Positions 1-7,862 of a stretch of DNA of 40,761 nucleotides are shown here, piece after piece (position 1 is the stretch's first letter; each line of letters begins with the position of its first letter). This DNA is from Caryophanales bacterium UBA5364 (GTDB lineage: Bacteria; Bacillota_I; Bacilli_A; RF39; UBA660). The position numbers and the translations under genes are program-made. Location: NCBI GenBank assembly GCA_002410935.1, contig DHPM01000001.1:21325-62085 (forward strand), given 5' to 3'. Below the pieces are notes generated by a model. The model made no database searches. It saw only the letters and a program-made list of their open reading frames with translations, and was not told where the DNA came from.

Positions 1-51
1 GTTGCAGTAAAAGTTAAAGCTGGTTCTAAATTAAAAGACGCTTTAAACTAA
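1..51 (+). CDS. HU family DNA-binding protein, C-terminal end (partial)
   Basis: Only the last 16 codons are present: the frame from base 1 reads VAVKVKAGSKLKDALN and stops at TAA 49-51. The lysine-rich ending with a GxxLKDALN pattern matches the C-terminal strand and helix of HU-type nucleoid proteins, which bend and compact DNA as dimers. A strong intrinsic terminator overlaps the stop codon, so the gene ends its own transcript. The identification rests on a very short piece. It fits well, because hbs genes of Bacilli end this way, but another member of the HU/IHF family cannot be excluded. Confidence 0.7.
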   Translation, partial: VAVKVKAGSKLKDALN

Positions 52-71
52 AAGGCTGTAAGCCTTTTTTT
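51..71 (+). terminator. Intrinsic terminator after the HU gene
   Basis: AAAGGCT (51-57), loop GTA, AGCCTTT (61-67), followed by a T run. The last base of the HU stop codon is part of the stem. Confidence 0.85.
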
Positions 72-93
72 CTTGTCGAATGGTAGGTGGAAA

Positions 94-1188
94 ATGTATA
101 ATAGTTCTATCAAAGTCCTAAATATGATTATAGATAAAGGTTATAAGGCATATATTGTTGGAGGCTATCCTCGGGATTTATATTTAAATCGAAAAAGTGC
201 TGATATTGATATTTGTACTAATGCTTCTCCTAAAGAATTAAAAGCTATATTTAAAGATATTATTTTACCTAGTAATGCATATGGCTCGGTAACTGTTGTT
301 TATAATAATATCAGGTTTGAAATAACAACCTTCCGTAAAGAAATCAAATATGAAAATAATCGTTTACCTGTTAAAATAAAATATATTGATAACTTATTAG
401 AAGATTTAAAACGAAGAGACTTTACGATTAATACTTTATGTATGGATCATGAAGGTAATATTATTGATTTATTAAATGGAAGATTAGATTTAGATAATAA
501 GGTTATTAGGGTTGTAGGTAGTGCTAGATATAAACTTAAGGAAGACTGCTTAAGAATTTTAAGAGCTATTCGTTTCGCAACTATTCTTGATTTTGATTTA
601 GATGAAAGTTTATCTAAAGCAATTAAGAAATATGGTTATCTATTAAAAAAACTATCTTATTTCCGTAAAAAAGATGAGTTAGATAAAATATTTTCTAGTC
701 CTAATGTTTTACGAGGTATTAAATTAATTAAAGAGTTAGAACTTGATAATTATTTAGAGTTATCTAATTTAGATGAGTTAGTTGTTACTACATCGCTTAT
801 TGGAATATGGGCTCAATTAGATGTTTTAAATATCTATAGTTTTACGAATAATGAACGAGAACTTATTAGTAATATTAATGAATTACGTGATAAAGATGTT
901 TTAGATGATTATAACTTATATAAATATGGTTTATATATATCTAGTATTGTTGGTGAAATAAAAGGTATTAATAAAAGATTAATAACGCGAAAGTATAATG
1001 AACTTCCTATTTATAATAGAAAAGATATTGTTATTTCAGTTAATGAAATATGTAAATTATTAAAGCGGGAAAAAGGTGGCTATTTAAGAGATATATTAGA
1101 TGATTTAGAAATTAAGATTATTAAAAATGAAATAGAAAATGAAAAAGAAGCTATTGAACAATATATTTTAAATAAATATACTACTTAA
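94..1188 (+). CDS. cca: CCA tRNA nucleotidyltransferase
   Basis: Class II CCA-adding enzyme (364 aa), which builds or repairs the 3' CCA end of tRNAs without a template. The N-terminal nucleotidyltransferase core shows the GGYPRD motif followed by the metal-binding DIDIC pair, then RRDFTINTL and the EDCLRILRAIRF segment typical of the poly(A) polymerase/CCA family. The start is ATG 94, preceded by AGGTGG at 85-90. An in-frame TTG at 73 lies upstream, but it sits immediately after the HU terminator and ahead of this ribosome-binding site, so it is unlikely to be used. The gene is somewhat shorter than the usual ~400 aa. It is followed by dnaD and nth, a neighbourhood also seen in Bacillus. A poly(A) polymerase role cannot be excluded by sequence alone, but in Bacillota the single family member is normally CCA-adding. 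Confidence 0.9.
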   Translation: MYNSSIKVLNMIIDKGYKAYIVGGYPRDLYLNRKSADIDICTNASPKELKAIFKDIILPSNAYGSVTVVYNNIRFEITTFRKEIKYENNRLPVKIKYIDNLLEDLKRRDFTINTLCMDHEGNIIDLLNGRLDLDNKVIRVVGSARYKLKEDCLRILRAIRFATILDFDLDESLSKAIKKYGYLLKKLSYFRKKDELDKIFSSPNVLRGIKLIKELELDNYLELSNLDELVVTTSLIGIWAQLDVLNIYSFTNNERELISNINELRDKDVLDDYNLYKYGLYISSIVGEIKGINKRLITRKYNELPIYNRKDIVISVNEICKLLKREKGGYLRDILDDLEIKIIKNEIENEKEAIEQYILNKYTT

Positions 1189-1206
1189 ATTGTAGTATAT
1201 TTTTTC
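1176..1206 (+). terminator. Intrinsic terminator after cca
   Basis: ATATACTAC (1176-1184) pairs with GTAGTATAT (1192-1200), followed by T residues. The cca stop codon lies in the loop. Confidence 0.8.
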
Positions 1207-1215
1207 TAAATAAGT

Positions 1216-1221
1216 TATAAT
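1216..1221 (+). promoter_or_regulatory. -10 box of the dnaD-nth promoter
   Basis: TATAAT, 22 bases before the chosen dnaD start. Because this box overlaps an in-frame ATG at 1220, that ATG cannot be the start on a transcript made from here. No convincing -35 is visible because the cca terminator occupies the space. Confidence 0.55.
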
Positions 1222-1237
1222 GAAAGTGGTGATGTTC

Positions 1238-1882
1238 ATGATTGAAAAAATAATTTTAATATTAAAAGATAATCCATATACGATACCTAAAGTCTTATTT
1301 GATAATTATCGAAAGCTTGAACTCGATGAAAAAGAATTGGTCTTATTAATTGCTTTAATTAATAATAAGACAGATGTTTTTAATTCAAAGGAGATAAGCG
1401 ATACTTTAGGGTGGAATATAAGAGAATTACTTACGGTGATTGGATCTTTGAATGAAAAGGATTTAGTAAGTATTAAAGTTAGTAAAGAGAATAATAGTCA
1501 TAGTGAATATGTTGATTTAGATAATTTTTATAATAAGTTAAGTTTTATTTTAATTAATGGGAATGTTAAAGAGGATAATAATCCTAATCTATATAGTGTT
1601 TTTGAGAAAGAATTTGGAAGAACATTATCACCGATGGAATATGAAATTATTAATGCCTGGGTTGAAGCTAGTTTTAATGAGGAACTTATTTTATTGGCTC
1701 TTCGTGAAGCGACTTATAATGGTGTATCTAATTTAAGATATATTGATAAGATTCTTCATGAGTGGCGTAAAAAAGGTATTAAAGATAAAGTTGATATCGA
1801 TAAGGCTAAAACTACTTATCGAAAGAAGGCTCCTGAAGGAGAATTATTTGATTATGATTGGTTAAATGCAAAAGATGAATGA
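1238..1882 (+). CDS. dnaD: DnaD-type primosomal replication initiation protein
   Basis: About 214 aa. DnaD helps remodel the origin and load the replicative helicase with DnaB and DnaI in low-GC Gram-positives. The N-terminal part (about 1-100) looks like the winged-helix DDBH1 domain, with the family-typical TIPKVLFDNYRKL opening. The C-terminal part holds the DDBH2 domain: FEKEFGRTLSPMEYE followed by YIDKILHEWRKKGI, which is the diagnostic YxxxIxxxW signature. I place the start at ATG 1238, behind GTGGTGAT. In-frame ATGs at 1220 and 1232 are possible, but 1220 overlaps a TATAAT box. The 3' end overlaps the start of nth by about 17 bases, so the two are probably translationally coupled. The dnaD-nth order is the same in Bacillus subtilis. 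Confidence 0.88.
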   Translation: MIEKIILILKDNPYTIPKVLFDNYRKLELDEKELVLLIALINNKTDVFNSKEISDTLGWNIRELLTVIGSLNEKDLVSIKVSKENNSHSEYVDLDNFYNKLSFILINGNVKEDNNPNLYSVFEKEFGRTLSPMEYEIINAWVEASFNEELILLALREATYNGVSNLRYIDKILHEWRKKGIKDKVDIDKAKTTYRKKAPEGELFDYDWLNAKDE

Positions 1883-2495
1883 GATAATGTTATACCTTGA
1901 TAAATTAATACCTAATCCGGCTTGTGAACTTAATTATACTAAAGACTATGAATTACTAATTGCAGTCATGTTAAGCGCACAAACGACGGATAAACGGGTA
2001 AATATGGTCACTAAAATCTTATTTGATAAGTATCCTACTTTAGAATCGTTAGATAAGGCTGAGATTGAAGATATTATTAATATAATTAGGTCAATTGGTA
2101 ATTATAATAAGAAAGCATTAAATATTAAGTTAATCGCTAATGACTTATTAATTAAAAGTAATGGTAAGGTGCCTAATAACCGGGAATTCTTAGAAAGTTT
2201 AAGTGGAGTAGGGCGTAAAACAACTAATGTTGTTTTAAGTAATTTATTTAATGAGCCTTGTATTGCTGTAGATACTCATGTGGCAAGAGTTAGTATTCGG
2301 TTAGGGTTAGCTAAACCAAAAGATAATGTATTAGTAATTGAGAAAAAAATTACCAAATTAGTGCCAGTTGATAGAAGACTTAGAATACATCATCAATTAG
2401 TATTATTTGGTAGATATTATTGTAAAGCTAAAAAGCCACTCTGTAAGGATTGTGGATTAATAAATATATGTAAAGAAAAACAAAAGTCGATTTGA
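1866..2495 (+). CDS. nth: Endonuclease III (DNA glycosylase/AP lyase)
   Basis: Bifunctional base-excision repair enzyme for oxidised pyrimidines, 209 aa, close to the usual length. The helix-hairpin-helix reads LSGVGRKTTNVV and contains the catalytic lysine. The catalytic aspartate is in VDTHVARVS. The C-terminus carries the [4Fe-4S] pattern C-x6-C-x2-C-x5-C (YCKAKKPLCKDCGLINIC). The start is ATG 1866, inside dnaD, or the in-frame ATG at 1875 (MNEIM). Neither has a strong ribosome-binding site, which fits coupling to dnaD. The stop codon lies inside a bidirectional terminator shared with the oppositely oriented PBP gene. Confidence 0.93.
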   Translation: MQKMNEIMLYLDKLIPNPACELNYTKDYELLIAVMLSAQTTDKRVNMVTKILFDKYPTLESLDKAEIEDIINIIRSIGNYNKKALNIKLIANDLLIKSNGKVPNNREFLESLSGVGRKTTNVVLSNLFNEPCIAVDTHVARVSIRLGLAKPKDNVLVIEKKITKLVPVDRRLRIHHQLVLFGRYYCKAKKPLCKDCGLINICKEKQKSI

Positions 2496-2508
2496 CTTTT
2501 GTTTTTTT
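2481..2508. terminator. Bidirectional terminator between nth and the PBP gene
   Basis: CAAAAGTC (2481-2488) pairs with GACTTTTG (2494-2501). Seven Ts follow on the + strand, and an A-rich stretch before it gives a T run on the - strand. It serves two convergent genes whose stops are 11 bases apart. Confidence 0.8.
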
Positions 2509-5446
2509 ATTCACTAATAACATTAACTGTTCTAACATGAGTTTTACTATACTTACCAAAAGTAATTTGATAAGTAATAGTATAGTTACCTGTTTGACTA
2601 AAATCAATGCTATCTACTTCAGTATTAGTAGTTGTATTTTTATATGTTTTAGTGAAACTAGAAGGTGTAACAGCAATTCCGTTATCATAGACAGTTACAC
2701 CTGGATCAGTGTAGAATGTGTTAATAGGAACATTTACAACACTGTCTCCATTTAATTGTGAATATATGATTGAACCTTGACCTTCAAAGTTAACAGTGAT
2801 TGAACTACCACTACTAGCATTATCTTTAAATATAGAATAAGCACTCTTAACAACATAAGTAATTGGTTCTTTAGTTGAATAAATTGGAATACTTGCAGTT
2901 GTATCAGCAGTAGAGCCTACTAATTGTAATTCACCATTAGATTGTAATGTATAGATATCATATATTATATTACCAATTGATTTTTCATTCCACTTAATTC
3001 GAGCATTTAAATTACTTTTTTGATATGACGCTTTAGTAAACATCTTCTTAAATAGGCCTTCTAAATACTCTTCATTAATAGCATCAGGTGTTTTAATAGG
3101 ATCCCAAGATAATGTAACTAAATTACCCTGAACACTACTATCTAAGTTAGTAACATTATTTAATTGTGAAAAGCGTTTAGAAACAACAGTAGGTTCGGTA
3201 CCTTTCTTAAATAATTCAGTTACCCTTAAACTAGCAGGGGTATATTTACTTGGTAAATATGCATCCATCCATCCTTTTTCTACTTCAACTGATATGACAT
3301 TATCAGGTTTTTTAATATTAGTACTTCTAGTAAATACCCCTTTAGCTACAGCTTGGAATAAAGCTGAATGATAAGCATTACCAAACTTAGTAATATAATT
3401 TTTATTAATTTTTTCATAACCATACCAAACAGCAATTGAGTATTCATCAGTCATACCAGCAACCCATAAGTCGTTGATTGCATTATCAGGTAGACCATGT
3501 CTTTTTTTAGTTTCATCATCAAAGTTAGTGGTACCTGTTTTAGCTGCATATTTGTATCCATTAACATTACCATATTGGAATAATGCATAACCAGCAGTAG
3601 ATACTAGCATATCATTAACCATATATGCTGTTTCTTCACTCATAGCTTTATTTTCAACATATTTATGTTCATATACTTCGTCATTTTCACGATAAACAAT
3701 TTTAGTAAAACTATATGGTTCAATGTAATAACCTTCGTTAGCGAAAGTCGCATAAGCCGCACTCATTGATAATGGACTTTCACCATTATATCCACCAATT
3801 GAATGGGCTTCATGGATAAATGTTCCATCTACTTCAGGCGATAAACCTAAACCAGTAACAAATTTATAAATATTACTATTTTTAACTTTTTGGAATGCTT
3901 TTAAAGCGGGGATATTTCTTGAATAGGTTAGGGCATATCTTGATGTCATCCATCCTTCATAAGCACCATCCCAGTTAAATACTTCGGTTTTTTTAGTATC
4001 ACTATAATTATATGGTTCATCTGTCCATGGTGTGAAAGTAGACCAATTATTATATTCGATACCAGGACCATAATCATATAAAGGTTTAGCACTAGAACCA
4101 ATTTGTCTTTCAATCATTGTTGCATTATTAAATGTTCCTTCATCAGTACGATCACGTCCAGCACCCACAGCAACAAGAGCACCTGTTTGAGTATCAACAA
4201 CTGATATCCCAGCTGTTACATAATCATTTTCCCATTTGAATGTTTCACCACGCATAATTTTATTAACGTGATCTTGTTTCTTACGATCCATTGTTGTATA
4301 TATTTTCATTGGTACTGTATATGGATTATTTTTAGTTTTTTCTTTTACTTCTTCAACAACAGTATCAATGAAGTCTTGATATTCTTTACCAGTACCTTTT
4401 CTATCAGTTAAGAGGCTTTCAATTGAAATAGCCGCTGCAATATCTTTTTCTTCTTTTGTTATATATCCATGTCTTTCCATTAAAGATAAAACAGTATTTC
4501 TTCTTTTGGTAGCTGCCTCAATATTATTAAATGGACTATAAGCATTTGGAGCTTGAAATAGACCTGCAATAAGTGAAGCTTCAGCTAAATTTAAATCCTT
4601 AGCTGGTTTACCAAAATAAGTAACAGCAGCTTGTTCAACACCATGAGCACCACTACCTAAATAATAAGAGTTAACATAAAATTCTAATATTTCTTTTTTA
4701 GTATAAGCTTTTTCTACCTTAAAAATAGACATATAAATATCAGTAAATTTTCTTTTAATACCATCCCAACCAGAATCGATTGTAGAAGTGAATGAGTTTT
4801 TAACAACTTGCATAGTTATTGTAGAAGCTCCACCCGCTTCACTGTTACCTGCAACTTGACCAAGTGATGCTTTAAAAAATCTTGGTAAGTCAAAACCGTT
4901 ATGTTGGAAGAATCTTGAGTCTTCGGTAGCAATAATAGCATCAATTAATACTTCTGGTAACTCATCATAAGTAATTTTCTCTCTTTTTTCTATTCCTAAT
5001 TTAGCAATTATTTTACCTTCGTTATCATAAATAACGGTTGATTCTTTCTTATATAATTTATCAGGATCAAAGGTTGGAGCATTTTTAGCAATCATGAAGA
5101 AGAATAAGAATCCGGCTATTAAACAAACGATACCAATTGAAAAGATAATAATTAAAATAATCTTTAAAATTTTATTTTTTTTCTTCTTTTCTTTTTTAGT
5201 ACTAGTTGTTTTACTACTCTTTTTAGTAGAACTTTTAGAACCAGTCTTTTTGGTCTTTTTCTTTTTCTTATTTAATTTATCTGTAATTAATGGTAACCCA
5301 AATAATAAAAAATCAATAATTCCAATAATAATTAATGACTTTAACCATCCAATCGCAAATATTCCTGTAATAAAGGCGATAATACTAATAATTATTAAAA
5401 ACACATTAGTTCCATTATCCTTTATCATTTTCTTAATTTTTTTCAT
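2507..5446 (-). CDS. Class A penicillin-binding protein (transglycosylase/transpeptidase)
   Basis: Bifunctional peptidoglycan synthase of 979 aa, PonA/PBP1A-like. The GT51 glycosyltransferase domain has EDSRFFQHNGFD (glutamate near residue 174) and GGASTITMQ. The transpeptidase domain has the SSAKP active serine (near 450), the SRN triad and KTGTTN (near 635). The C-terminus (from about 790) carries Fn3/Ig-like material ending in a DUF5011-type beta-sandwich. The N-terminus is unusual: two predicted membrane helices (about 14-33 and 35-54), a lysine/serine/threonine-rich stretch (about 58-92), then the normal signal anchor (about 93-118). It overlaps recU by 4 bases (ATGA), as recU and ponA are paired in Bacillus. 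Its presence shows a walled cell. Confidence 0.93.
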   Translation of the reverse strand: MKKIKKMIKDNGTNVFLIIISIIAFITGIFAIGWLKSLIIIGIIDFLLFGLPLITDKLNKKKKKTKKTGSKSSTKKSSKTTSTKKEKKKKNKILKIILIIIFSIGIVCLIAGFLFFFMIAKNAPTFDPDKLYKKESTVIYDNEGKIIAKLGIEKREKITYDELPEVLIDAIIATEDSRFFQHNGFDLPRFFKASLGQVAGNSEAGGASTITMQVVKNSFTSTIDSGWDGIKRKFTDIYMSIFKVEKAYTKKEILEFYVNSYYLGSGAHGVEQAAVTYFGKPAKDLNLAEASLIAGLFQAPNAYSPFNNIEAATKRRNTVLSLMERHGYITKEEKDIAAAISIESLLTDRKGTGKEYQDFIDTVVEEVKEKTKNNPYTVPMKIYTTMDRKKQDHVNKIMRGETFKWENDYVTAGISVVDTQTGALVAVGAGRDRTDEGTFNNATMIERQIGSSAKPLYDYGPGIEYNNWSTFTPWTDEPYNYSDTKKTEVFNWDGAYEGWMTSRYALTYSRNIPALKAFQKVKNSNIYKFVTGLGLSPEVDGTFIHEAHSIGGYNGESPLSMSAAYATFANEGYYIEPYSFTKIVYRENDEVYEHKYVENKAMSEETAYMVNDMLVSTAGYALFQYGNVNGYKYAAKTGTTNFDDETKKRHGLPDNAINDLWVAGMTDEYSIAVWYGYEKINKNYITKFGNAYHSALFQAVAKGVFTRSTNIKKPDNVISVEVEKGWMDAYLPSKYTPASLRVTELFKKGTEPTVVSKRFSQLNNVTNLDSSVQGNLVTLSWDPIKTPDAINEEYLEGLFKKMFTKASYQKSNLNARIKWNEKSIGNIIYDIYTLQSNGELQLVGSTADTTASIPIYSTKEPITYVVKSAYSIFKDNASSGSSITVNFEGQGSIIYSQLNGDSVVNVPINTFYTDPGVTVYDNGIAVTPSSFTKTYKNTTTNTEVDSIDFSQTGNYTITYQITFGKYSKTHVRTVNVISE

Positions 5447-6015
5447 AACTTCTCTCCTTTAAAATAGATATCATCTATTATCTTTAAATAATCTAATCGT
5501 GGATGGTAGTTCACTTTAACTACATATCCTTCTTGTTCAAAATATGAAAGAGGAATTGATTTTCTTTTTTCATTATTAATAAAGTCTATTAATTTATATG
5601 CTTCTAAAAGATAAACTTTATTTAATTTAGTAAAACTAACAATGATAAAGCCAATTCCATCCAATTTAATAATATTTTTTAAGTGTTCAACTTGATGATC
5701 ATGGATATTATTTAAAGGAAAATATTCCTTTTTCGTTTCTTTAGCTTCAAAATCAATATATCGTCCTTTATAAATACCATTATAATCAGTAGTTGAAGGT
5801 GTACTAAAATATGCTTCTTTTATTACCGCTTCTCTCCTTGATGGATAATCAACACGAACAATCGTAATAGGGGTAGGTTTTTTATGAATAACGGCTATAC
5901 CATGACAACGATAATATTCATTTGTCTGATTAATATCGTATTCTAAACCCATGCCTCGATTGATATGATTAATTGAAGTACACTGACCCTTTTTTATACC
6001 TGTTGGATACCTCAT
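5443..6015 (-). CDS. recU: Holliday junction resolvase RecU
   Basis: About 190 aa, the usual RecU size. RecU cleaves four-way junctions during recombination and chromosome segregation in low-GC Gram-positives. Visible family motifs are RGMGLEYDINQTNEYY near the N-terminus, the metal-binding TTDYNGIYKGRYIDFEAKET region with the D...E.K nuclease core, and PLNNIHDHQVEHL. It is first in a two-gene operon with the class A PBP, sharing a 4-base overlap; this pairing is the Bacillus recU-ponA arrangement. The start ATG (complement of 6013-6015) follows CTGGTGAT, with TATAAT a few bases further upstream (complement of 6031-6036), giving a very short leader. Confidence 0.93.
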   Translation of the reverse strand: MRYPTGIKKGQCTSINHINRGMGLEYDINQTNEYYRCHGIAVIHKKPTPITIVRVDYPSRREAVIKEAYFSTPSTTDYNGIYKGRYIDFEAKETKKEYFPLNNIHDHQVEHLKNIIKLDGIGFIIVSFTKLNKVYLLEAYKLIDFINNEKRKSIPLSYFEQEGYVVKVNYHPRLDYLKIIDDIYFKGEKL

Positions 6016-6030
6016 ATTATCACCAGTTCA

Positions 6031-6036
6031 ATTATA
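6031..6036 (-). promoter_or_regulatory. -10 box of the recU-pbp operon
   Basis: ATTATA on the + strand, which is TATAAT on the - strand, 15 bases before the recU ATG with the ribosome-binding site in between. Confidence 0.55.
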
Positions 6037-6180
6037 CTATATTTTTCATTTTTTTTCTATAAAATATCTAAAGTTGAAAAAAATGTCAAAAAGATGAATA
6101 GAACTTCTAGTTTTAACTACTATTGTCGAAACTAAAGAATTAGTGTTAATAATATGTTAAATTATTGCTGAGGTGAAATC

Positions 6181-6267
6181 ATGGATAAACACCATATCGA
6201 AAAAACATTTGATGAGATGATTGAAAATATTAGTTATATAAAGAGATCTACTTACTTTAAAAAGTAG
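6181..6267 (+). CDS. Possible 28-aa peptide (small ORF)
   Basis: A short frame, MDKHHIEKTF... ending STYFKK, starts at ATG 6181 behind a good ribosome-binding site (GAGGTGAAATC) and stops at TAG 6265-6267. It is hydrophilic and has no signal or membrane segment. Its last codons form the 5' arm and loop of an intrinsic terminator, as seen for several real genes here, so this could be a small expressed transcript unit. It lies alone between recU (opposite strand) and the CamS-type gene. I do not recognise it. It could equally be a regulatory leader or chance. Confidence 0.35.
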   Translation: MDKHHIEKTFDEMIENISYIKRSTYFKK

Positions 6268-6276
6268 ATTTTTTTT
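6246..6276 (+). terminator. Terminator after the 28-aa ORF
   Basis: ATCTACTT (6246-6253) pairs with AAGTAGAT (6262-6269) and is followed by a T run to 6276. The TAG stop is within the stem. An extended -10 (TGCTATAAT, box at 6279-6284) for the next gene follows at once. Confidence 0.75.
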
Positions 6277-6278
6277 GC

Positions 6279-6284
6279 TATAAT
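6279..6284 (+). promoter_or_regulatory. Extended -10 promoter of the CamS-type gene
   Basis: TGCTATAAT, only 15 bases before the ATG at 6300, with GGTGGT as ribosome-binding site between them. Confidence 0.6.
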
Positions 6285-6299
6285 TTAATTGGTGGTAAT

Positions 6300-7334
6300 A
6301 TGAAAAAAATAATCTTGTTATTATGTCTAATATTAATGGTCAGTGGTTGTGATAAAAAGGATGAAGATAACAAAATTGTAGAGTTACAATATGATGATGA
6401 ATATTATACAGTATATACACCATTTAAAGAGGGTGTCAGTAATAATTATGTCATAAGTAATAGTATTAATAGTTATGATTTAGAAGAAATCGAAAGGACA
6501 TTAATGTTATTATCAAATGAATACTTTAAACCCAATAATTCATTTTATCAACAAGGACAATATTTGAAAGAAAAAACCCTCCGAACTTTATTAGATAAAG
6601 AACATTTTAATAAATTTGATAAGATTAAAATCGATAATGTAACGATAAATCCCACTTATGTAACAGCTATTTATGAACAAAATTTTTTATCAAGTAACGG
6701 ATTATTAAAAGGTATTTCGTTAGGATTAGTTATTAACCCTTATCAAAAATATATAAATAGTTATGGTAGTTATTTATATAAAAAAGTAGATGACAAAGTT
6801 TTATTAGAAGTAGCTACTAAAAAAGCTAAGGAATTAGTAAAATATATGCGCGCTACTTATGATGTGAAAGATGTGAAAATAATGGTTGGGATATATTTTC
6901 AAAGTCATCCTAATGACATAATGCCAGGGAAATATCGATATTATGGCATTACAAGAGATACAGATATAACCTTAGAAAAGACTAACTATGAATATCAAAT
7001 ACTAGATAGCACTTATGTTAGTACTAATCATGGAAGTGATTATGAACAATTTATTAATTTAAAAAAGGAATTAAATAATATATTAAATAATCTTTATATA
7101 ACAGGTTATGGAACTTATAATAATAATTCTTTAACGGAAGCTATCGTAACAATCAATAGTATGTCTTTAAATAGAAGCAAGATCTTATATGTTAGTCAAG
7201 TACTAAGTGAAAAACTTGCTAATACGTTTAGTAATGTAAATGTAAAAATTTATATTAAAACAAATGAGGAAATTAAAGCAATGATTTTTAGAAGACAAAA
7301 TAGTTTGGGTAGTAACGTATATATATTCGATTAA
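6300..7334 (+). CDS. CamS family sex-pheromone-type lipoprotein
   Basis: A 344-aa lipoprotein. The signal peptide ends in a lipobox (VSGC, lipidated Cys 17), so the mature protein should sit on the outer face of the membrane. The body matches the CamS family as I know it: YDLEEIERTLMLLSNEYF then YQQGQYL, LKGISLGLVIN, a KELVKYMRATYDVKDVKI segment, and GYGTYNNNSLTEAIVTINSM. In Enterococcus and Staphylococcus, related proteins release a short peptide from their signal sequence that acts as a plasmid-conjugation pheromone (cAM373 type); the function of the protein body is not well established. In many Bacillota camS follows ligA, but here it stands alone with its own promoter. Family assignment is confident; a pheromone role is only inferred. 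Confidence 0.8.
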   Translation: MKKIILLLCLILMVSGCDKKDEDNKIVELQYDDEYYTVYTPFKEGVSNNYVISNSINSYDLEEIERTLMLLSNEYFKPNNSFYQQGQYLKEKTLRTLLDKEHFNKFDKIKIDNVTINPTYVTAIYEQNFLSSNGLLKGISLGLVINPYQKYINSYGSYLYKKVDDKVLLEVATKKAKELVKYMRATYDVKDVKIMVGIYFQSHPNDIMPGKYRYYGITRDTDITLEKTNYEYQILDSTYVSTNHGSDYEQFINLKKELNNILNNLYITGYGTYNNNSLTEAIVTINSMSLNRSKILYVSQVLSEKLANTFSNVNVKIYIKTNEEIKAMIFRRQNSLGSNVYIFD

Positions 7335-7340
7335 AAAGAT

Positions 7341-7369
7341 TTGCTATCATAAAAAAAATATAGTATAAT
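7341..7369 (+). promoter_or_regulatory. Promoter of the 7391 gene
   Basis: TTGCTA (7341-7346), 17-base spacer, TATAAT (7364-7369). The ATG at 7391 follows after GAGGTGAAG. Confidence 0.65.
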
Positions 7370-7390
7370 TATCATGACCGAGGTGAAGAT

Positions 7391-7846
7391 ATGGATTTTT
7401 TAAAAAAACACAAGTTTAAAGTAATCGGCTTAACTGTTTTTGCAATAATTATGATTCTAGCTTTCTTTGGTATTAAAGAAATGATATACCCTAACTCAAG
7501 TAAAGATTTATATGGTAATCGTTTAAATGGAATAGAAGATGTTGTTATTAAGGAAGATACTATAAGTGTTATTAAAGATTTAATATTAGAAACAAAAAAG
7601 GTTAATAATATTAAATACAGCTTACAAGGTAGAATCATGAAATTTATTATTGATGTAAAAAAAGATACTAGTTTAGTTGATGCTGAATCATTAAGTGATT
7701 CTATTATTGAAGCATTATCAACAGAACAACAAAGTTATTATGATATTCAAGTTTACTTAATATGTAATGAATCAAAAGAAACGGAAATTTATCCAGTAAT
7801 TGGTTCAAAACATAAAGATAGTTTAACATTTGTTTGGACAAAATAA
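7391..7846 (+). CDS. Membrane-anchored protein of unknown function
   Basis: 151 aa. One N-terminal membrane helix (about residues 9-30) is preceded by lysines (KKHKFK), so the remaining ~120 residues should be outside. The exterior part is a mixed alpha/beta sequence ending in YPVIGSKHKDSLTFVWTK. I recognise no family. It is separated by only 16 bases from the next gene, which encodes the two-sensor GGDEF protein and begins behind AAGGTGGT; the two are probably one transcript, so it may be an accessory to that sensor. The start ATG is supported by GAGGTGAAG just upstream and by a good promoter. Confidence 0.7.
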   Translation: MDFLKKHKFKVIGLTVFAIIMILAFFGIKEMIYPNSSKDLYGNRLNGIEDVVIKEDTISVIKDLILETKKVNNIKYSLQGRIMKFIIDVKKDTSLVDAESLSDSIIEALSTEQQSYYDIQVYLICNESKETEIYPVIGSKHKDSLTFVWTK

Positions 7847-7862
7847 TAGTAAGGTGGTAAAA

